The notes below the pieces were generated by a model. It was given only the letters and a program-made list of their open reading frames with translations, did no database searches and had not been told where the DNA came from. 46,348 nt of DNA from Planctomycetota bacterium (GTDB lineage Bacteria > Planctomycetota > UBA8742 > JACQVU01 > JANLHZ01), in assembly GCA_024653775.1 (NCBI GenBank), contig JANLHZ010000162.1:1-46348 (forward strand). Reading direction: 5' to 3'. Position 1 is the stretch's first letter, and the number at the start of each line of letters is the position of its first letter. Below are positions 10,701-19,700 of the stretch, piece after piece. A program made the position numbers and the translations under genes.

Positions 10701-13700
10701 TCAATCTCTTCGGCCAGACTGCGAGCGCGACTCTCGCGTCGATAACCGATCCTGACGCCGGCGGCTCCGAGGGTCTTGCGAGCGCTTACACAATCGCTCG
10801 CGGATCGAACGCTTCGTTGTTCGATAACGGACTCGACGTCACAACCTCCGGAAACGCCATCGGCATCGGGGAATCCATTCGCGTTGAACTCGACACCGGC
10901 AAATTCCAGGGTGTCGCGAGCGCGCTTGCCGCCAACTACAGCGTCAAAGTCGGCGGCTCGGCTGGAACCGACGTCACCGGACTTGCGGTAACGAGCAACG
11001 GATTCACAGCGACTATCCCCGCTGGAACAAGCGGCCAGACAGATCTGTACGTCAGTCTTTACGGTCAGACTGCCACGAATACCGTATTCAATTCGATCAC
11101 CGACCCAGGCGACAGCGGCGTTTCCGCGGTCGCGGACACCAGTTCCGGCGGTGACGACCTGAGCGGAGCCGGCGTGGGCATCGGAGAAAGCGTTTCGGTT
11201 ACAATCGACACCGCGAAGATGCAAACCGCCAGCGCGTCCAGTTCGAACTTCAGCGTCACCATCGGAGGCAGCGCAGCGACAGTCACCGCGTGGTCCTCCC
11301 CGACGCTCACCGTCACGGTTCCGACTCCCAGCGCGGGAACGGATCTTGTGGTCGCGGTGTACGGTCAGAGCGATACATTCACGCTTAACAGCATCACCGA
11401 TCCGGGCGCAAGCGGCATCACAGCGGCGGCGGATGTCAACTCCGGAACAGACGACCTTAGCGGAGCGGGAGCGGGTATAGGCGAGAGTATTACTCTCACC
11501 CTCGACGTCGCTAAGTTCAACGTCCACGGCGGCACCGTCTTCGGCGATTTCACCGTCACCATCGGCGGCGCCGCGGCGACGGAGACCGCGTGGGTTTCCC
11601 CGAACCTCACCGTTACTGTCCCGACGCCTTCGGCAGGAACGGACGCGGTGGTAACAGTTTATGGTCAGACCGACACCTTCACGCTCAATTCCATCACCGA
11701 TCCGGGCGCGAGCGGAATCACCGGAATCGTCGATACGCAGTCCGGCGGGGACAACCTCGGCTCGAACGAAGTTGGCGTCGGCGAAAGCGTCGACGTCACT
11801 CTCGACGTCGCTAAGTTCCAGGTCCACGGCGGAACCGTCTTCGGCGACTTCACCGTCACCGTCGGCGGCGCTTCCGCGACCACCACCGCGTGGGTCAGTC
11901 CGACGCTCACCGTCACCGTTCCGACGCCTTCCTCTGGAAGCGACGTTGTAGTTTCGGTTTACGGTCAGAGCGACACGTTTACACTCAACGGAATAACGAA
12001 CCCGGGGTCGAATGGCGTTTCCGCGGTTCTCGATAAGAATTCCGGTTCCCACAACCTGGCTTCGAACGCGGTCGCGCTCGGCGAGTCTGCGAATATCACT
12101 ATCGATATTGGTAAGTTCCAGGTTTCCCCGGCGACTGTCGCGGGCGACTTCACCGTCACCGTCGATTCGCAGGCTGCGACCGTCAGTTCCTGGACGCAGC
12201 CGACGCTCGAAATCGTAGTTCCGCTTGCCGCAACCGCGGGAGCGAGCAAAACACTCAGCGTCACGATCTACGGCCAGAACGACACATTCACGCTCAGCTC
12301 CATCGTCGATCCGGGCGACACCGGAATCACGGCTGTCGTCGACGTCAACACGGGAGGCGATGATCTGGTCGCGGCTAACGACGCGTCGATCGGCGAAAGC
12401 GTCAAGGCTACTTTAGACGTCGCCAAGTTCATGGTCACGGGCGCAGCGATGGGCAACTTCACGGTTACCATCGATGGAAACGTCGCGACGGTTACCGCGT
12501 GGAGTTCACCTGACCTAACGGTCACGGTTCCCGCGGGGAGCGCGGGGAGCGCGGACCTCATTGTCACCATCTGGGGACAGACGGACACCGTTACCCTGAG
12601 CAACATCGTTACTCCGGCGATTGCGGGAGCGGTCGACGTCAACTCCGGCGGAGACGATCTCGCCGCGAACAACGCCGCCATTGGCGAGAGCATCAACGTC
12701 ACGTTCACGAACTTCCAGTTCTCCACCGCCGAAGTCTTCGGCGATTTCACCGTCACCATCGGCGGCGCCGCGGCGACCACCACCGCGTGGGATGGAACGA
12801 CGCTCACAGTCACGGTTCCGACTCCCACCGCGGGTTCGACCCTCAGCGTCTCGATCCACGGTCAGACCGCGACGCTTGCGCTTAACGGCATCTCCGATCC
12901 GGGCGCCACTGGAATTACCGGAGTGGTCGACGTCAATTCCGGCGGCAACGACCTCTCGTCGAACGGCGTCGGTATCGGCGAAAGCATCAACGTCACGCTT
13001 GACGTCGCGAAGTTCCTCGTCCACGGAGGCACAGTATTCGGCGATTTCACCGTCACCATCGGCGGCGCGGCAGCGACTGCCACCGCGTGGGTTTCACCGA
13101 CTCTCACCGTTACGGTTCCGACTCCGTCGTCCGGTAGCAACCTTATAGTCACCGTGTACGGCCAGACCGATACATTCGCTCTTAGCTCAGTAACCGATCC
13201 AGGCGCAAGCGGCGTCTCAGCGGTCGCGGACAAGAACTCCGGCGCGGGCAACCTCGCTTCGACCGCGGTCGCGCTCGGCGAGTCGATAAACATCACCATC
13301 GACGTCACCAAGTTCCAGGTTCACGGCGGAACCGTGATGGGCGATTTTACCGTCACCATCGATTCGCAGGCCGCAACAGTTAGCGCGTGGTCCTCGCCGA
13401 CGCTCGAAGTCGTCGTCCCCGCCGCGGCGACAGCGGGCGCGAGCAAATCTCTCAGCGTCACGGTATATGGACAGAACGACACGTTCACTCTCAGTTCGAT
13501 CACCGATCCGGGAGATAGCGGCATTACCCTCGTCGCCGACGTCAACACGGGAACCAGCAACCTCAGCCTGGTGGGAATCGACACTCTCCAGGGCGAAACG
13601 ATCAGGTTTACCCTCGACACCGCCAAGTTCCAGCTTACGGGTGCGGTATTCGGCAACTTTACCGTCAGCTTCGACGACGGCAGCGCCTCCAACGGCACGA

Positions 13701-16700
13701 CAACCGCGTTCACCTTCGGCACCGGCGCTCTCGACGTCGTAGTTCCGAGTGACGCTTTAGGCCCGACTACCGTAAGTGTCACCATCTGGGGTCAGACGGA
13801 CTCGATAACGCTTGATGAAGTGGTCGCGCCAACGCTGACGGTTACCGACGTCGATACGTTGTCGAGGTCGACAAATGTGGATATCGCGATGGGCACCGGC
13901 AACGAAGCGGTCGAAGGCGAAAAGCTCCAAATCACCGTCGATTCGACGGGCTTCCTCGATCTCACCGCGGCGGACACCGTCCAGGTCATCTTCTCCGATG
14001 ACAACACCTTCACCGACGCGATAGATATCACAATGACTGGCACTGCGCTTACCGCGAGCACGCTTTCGGTGTATGCGCCGCCAGGAACCGGGGATTCAAC
14101 CCAGGGATACATCCAACTCAAGGTCGTTGAAGGCGTTGATACCTACACCGACGATCAGCAGATCGAACCCATCGTCGCGCCGAATGTTACGGGTGTCACC
14201 GCTCCGAATCGCTCGGGCGCTCCTTCCGTCCTCGGCGGTGGCATCGGCGTCGGCGAGTCCATAAACGTCACGATCGACTCGACATTCGATTCGGGCGCGA
14301 CGGGATTCGCAACTTCTGGCTACGCGCAGTCTGATCTGAAGGTCGTTCTGCAGACGCAAACCGTTGTCCTTACGGGTACGCCCGCCGACGCGGAGACCGT
14401 TGTACTGAATTACAGCGGTCAGACGCAGGAGACGTATACCTTCGACGCGACACCCGCCGCGGCGAATGACGTCGATACGTCGAGCGCTTCCGCAGCGACC
14501 ATCGGAAACGTCCTTGCGGCGCGCATCAACGGCAATTCGGTCTTCGCCTGGGCACGTTCCGACGGAGCCGGCACTGTGAGGGTTTTCGTACGCGCTTCGA
14601 TCATTTCAGGATCGAACGTTCTCGCGATCACTTCCACGGGCAACACCAACTTCACCACGACGTCTTACGCCGTGAACGCGACTGTGAACAGCCTTTCAAG
14701 CGGCGTAGTCAACTTCACCGCTCCCACTCCCGCGAGCGGCGGTTCGACCTACTCCATCGTGCAGTACGTGCGCGAGCAGGTCGTCGCGTCCGCGAACACA
14801 ACCACGCTCATCACGCCGATCGCCTACCAGATCCAGACTTTGAAACGCGGAACCACGAGCACCGCGGCGGAATCCACGGGCGTAAGGGAAACCGCGACGA
14901 TGACAATCGCCGCCAGCACCGCGCCGACGGATGCCGAAACTTTTGCCATCACGGACTCCGTCTCGTCAACCACGTACACTTTCGAGTTCGACGTTTCCGG
15001 TAACGGAGTGACCTCTGGAAACATTTCCATCGACGCGTCTTCGAGCCCGACAGGAACCACTCTCCGGGACCTCATCATAAGCTCGATCAATAATGACGCT
15101 GGCGCGAAGAAGATCTTCTACGCGTACTCGGCGTCCACTACAACCCTCGTCGTAACTACCGTGAGCACGTCGACCGCCCAGACCGGCGCTCTCGCCGAAT
15201 CTTCGGGAGCCATCGCTTCCTGGAGCGTCGCGAACTTCGTCGATACCGCGGACGGCATCCACACCGACGACGTTTTCGCAGTGCAGCAGACCCAGGCCGG
15301 TTCCAACTCTGGCGCAGTCAACGGCTCCCGCAGGGTCGCGCAGGGCATCGCAGTCGGCGAAATCGTCGAGTTCGTCCTTTACGGAATGCAGGGAGTCATC
15401 TCCGGTACTGGAACCCCGAGCGTCACCTTTGGCGGCATCGCGGCGTCGGTGCAGGTTACGCAGGCGACGACTTCGAACATCGCAAAGGTCAAAGCCACGG
15501 TACCTGTTGGATCGCAAGGTAACGACGTAGCAGTCGTCCTTTCGCTTAACGGACAGAGCGTATCGAGCATCACTTTCGATACCATCACGGTCCCGACGAT
15601 TCTCTCCACGGAAATCACGACCGGCCTGAACGTCGGAAGCGACGCAACCACCGCGCTCGTCAGTAAGGGCGGCGTGGTCAGACTACTCGTTTCCGGTTTC
15701 AACTTCAGCGTCACCGGCGCTACGAACGCCACCGCGACTATCACCACGGACACGTTCGCGAACCTTACCGACACCGAGACCTTCGTCCTTTACGACGGCG
15801 TTGCGGGCAAAAGTTATACCTTCGAAATCGACAAGGCAGGCGACGGCGTTACTGCCGGACGCGTGCAGGTCAATATTTCGGCGGATACAACCGCGGCGGA
15901 CGTCAGCGCCAGAATCACCACCGCAATTAATTCTGGCGTCGGTTCTACTGGTGACACCCCCTCGACGGCGTTCAGCGCCACCGACGGCGCGGGCACCGTG
16001 ACTGTGACCACCCTCTCGCAGGGTTCCGAGACCAACACCACGTCACAAAACACCGAGGCTTCCGCGGCCGGCGCGTTTGCGATCACTCAGTTCGCTTCGG
16101 GTTCCGGAGCGTTCACAGGTTTCACCGTCGGCGGCGGCGCGGACGCAGACTACGAGGGCGACGCGGTCAACCTCACAAACGTCAACGGAGCGCAGATTAC
16201 CACTGTAGACGCCGCGGCGACTACAAGTACGCCTAACTCGTACTATATCGACCTCACGATGCCGTCGTCGACGTCGGGCGTCAACCTCCCGCTTAACCTC
16301 ATAATCTTCGGGCAGAGCGCGGCGATCACTATCTTCGGCATCAACTCCAATCCAACCATCGCGACTCTTCGTACACTGTCCCGCGGAACCAACGCGACCA
16401 CGTTCGACTCGGGCGAGAGCGATTCGAGCACCAACGATATCAACCTCTCCGATTCGAACACAGTTTGCCCCGGTGAGCTGATCCAGATCACCGTCGCTGA
16501 CTTCGATAACCAGGGCGCGGCGCTTACGCTGAACAACTGGACGATGACCATCGGCGGCTGGAACAACGGAGGCAACAACAACTTCACCCAGCTCGAGGCC
16601 GACGACATCATCGATGTCGAGGACGCGGGCGGCACCGCTATAGCGCTCAACATCTACCTGGTCATCCCGTCAAACGATGCCGCGCTGATCAGTCAGAGCA

Positions 16701-19700
16701 ACCTCGACATCACGATTCAGGAGACAGGCGCGAGCCAAAGCGCGGTCGCCAATTTCGGAGACACCTCGGCGCTGCTTTCAGTGACTTCAATCACCGACAA
16801 ACTCAACGGAGCCGATGTCACAGCAGCGGCGACTGGATTTGCTCACGTCTGGGAGGTCGTCTTCGGCGGAGTGCAGGGAGTCGCAAGCACCGGTACTTCC
16901 ACCACGGGCGGCGCGGTCAGCACCGGATTCCCGGTTATCTGGCTCGACCACGATAACGCGGACCAGGACTTGACCGACGCCACGGAACAGCTTGTTTCGA
17001 CGACCGATACCGTTGTTTCCAGCATAACCGCTCAATCTGCCGGGACGTACAGGTTCCACCTGGACGAGGCGGACGCGGACCTTCTCGCGGGCGGTTTCAA
17101 TGCCACCGCGAACGCGGTCGGAATCGCGTTCGAGTTCAACAAGGGTACGAACACGTTCGACAACAATGCCCTCACCTGGGGAATAAACCGTCTTTCCGCG
17201 GTGACGGATTTTGCAAACTCGGATGAAGACGCGGTAATCAACGACATCAACTACGCGCCTTACATCACGAGCATCGAAGTTCTCGACGAGACCGACGGGG
17301 ATGGACTTCTTCCGATGACGGAAACGATTTCCACAACTACCGCTGATACAACTATCACCGCCGACGCGACCAACAAGATCGCGGAAGGCGAATACATCAA
17401 GGTCGGAGTCCGCGGTTTCCTGGATCAGACCAATGGCGGTAACTGGGTCGTAGCGAACCTCGACGTCTTCTTCGACGGCGTTGCAATCGACGCGGTGGCA
17501 TCTCCTGCTCCCGCAACGAGCGCCACGATCGACGCCACGGCCTACGTATACGCGATCATAAGCGCAACCTGCACGGTCACTCAGGCTGAGGACATCACGG
17601 ACATCGAAGTTCGGGATACCAACGCTACTCAGGACACCGGTGACAACAGCATCACCTACCACGTTAACGGTCTCGCGCCGAGCTTCACGTTCGACACGCT
17701 GACACGCGGTACGTCCGCCACCACGATGGATAACACAGGTCAGACCTGGGGCGACCTCGACGACGATACGACCGGAACGCTCGCGATAGGCGAGAAGATC
17801 CAGGTGGATCTGACAGACTTCCAGTTTACGTCTACGGGCGCGACCAATAATTTCACCGCGGCCGCGACGCCGTTCTTCAACATCAGGATCAACAATATCG
17901 ACGTTGACGCGTCCGCCACGGACGAGGCTTACGCCACAAACGCGATCACATTCACGATTCCAGATCTTACCACGATAGAGGGTACGAGCGTTGCGTTCGA
18001 CATCCAGTACGATCGTAGCGGCGAAGGCGCGGGAACTCCTGGGTATCAGACCGCGACAAGAACCGTCAATATCGTTCGTCCGTCGATCGCGTACCTGAGA
18101 ACCCTGGAGCGTGGTCAGGCCGCGCTTACGGCGGACGATATGGCCGGTAATCCGGCGGCGCCAGCTACCTGCACGATCACCGTCGACACGTTTGCTAACC
18201 TGGGAGACGGTGAGAACGTCGTTCTGCACGATCTGCTCTACGCTCGGGACTACGGCATCGAAATCGATAAGGCCGGAGACGGAGTGACCGCGGGGTTCGT
18301 CGACGCCGACATTGTCGGACTCACGACGAATCTTGAAGTTGCAGCGGCTGTGACTACTGCAATCAACACTCTTGCCGCGTCCGACGGAGAGCGTCCTTCA
18401 GACGTCTTCATCGCGACCGACAACCTCGACGGCACGATCACCGTCACGCACAGGCGTCTCGGCACACCGCTCAACACCGCCGGCGAGAACACGGAAACCC
18501 TTGGAGGCGCGGGCGCGATCACCGATTTCGCCGGCGGCGAGGGATTCAGCACCGCTTCCGGCGGAGACGTCGGCGCACTCGTCGGGTACGATTCGACGAC
18601 GCCGCCGAGCGTTCAGAAGGTCTACCTCGGTGAGACTTTCGTGCTTTCTCTCAGCAACTTCCCGGGATTCGATTCGACGCTCGATCCAACCAGCGCCGCG
18701 ATCGATACGAGGCTCGTGCCGCAGATCGTCATCCGCGACGTCACGGGAACCGATTACCTCCCGATACCCCGTCATAATATTCGCTACTCGGGCGGCAACA
18801 TCATCTTTACCGTGCCGAACGATACCAGCATCACCGACGGCGGCGGATTGAACCAGCTTTCGGTATTCTTGTTCGACACCGCGAACCAGACAAGTTCGCT
18901 GACGAACACCACTGTATCGAGGTTCGATCTCGATCAGTTCAGCATCACTCTTGCTGACGTCAATTCCGGAGCCGGCGATTCGTCCAATTTCAACGCCAAC
19001 GAGCTTGTCAACCTCACGTTCCCCGCCGCGGGAGTGGACGCGTTCCTGGACATCGATTCCAACACTAACGCCACCCAGGCCGCGGAAGCGCAGTTCTGGG
19101 TTGGCGACGCGAACAGCTACGGCGTGGCTGTTGACAAGAACACCTACGCCCTCACCGCCGACGGCACGAGGACCGAGATGCGTCTCGATCTCCCGCACGG
19201 GATCGCCGCTTCCGGCGCTGGTTACCTCTGGGTGAACTGGAGGGGCATTGTCGGTCGTAGCGCGACTCAGCCGAACGTCAGAACGTTCAGCGCGTTCAGC
19301 GAATTCAGCTTCACCACCGCGGCGAACGATTTCGGTTATGGCAGCACGGTTTACGTGCGGGTTGGCACGGGCTGGACCGATCTGACAACCGCAGGCGCGG
19401 ACGATATTCGCGTAACGTGGGACGGTCAGACCTACACTAACGCCGGTATCACCGTGATTGACGCGGATGATTTCAGTTTCGTCACGAACAGCGCCGATGC
19501 GAACGGTCCGATCATCGTCGAGGTCGATTCCTCCACCGATCAGGACTTCGACAGCGGCGAAGCCGTGGAATGGGCCGTTTCAAGGAGGTTCTACACCTGC
19601 CTTTCCACGACGGCCGATTACGACGGCGCGGTCGCAACCGGGGGCTTCAGCCTCGACGGAACTGGCGGCACGCCAACAACCGACGTCAACGATGAGGACG

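Noticed and set aside
10289-12052. 587-residue minus-strand open frame inside the giant gene
   Set aside because: It is the Arg/Asp/Gly-rich mirror of the repetitive sense protein, kept open by strong codon bias. It has no ribosome site or domain, and similar antisense frames occur all along the array (for example 16787-18229 and 7556-8620).
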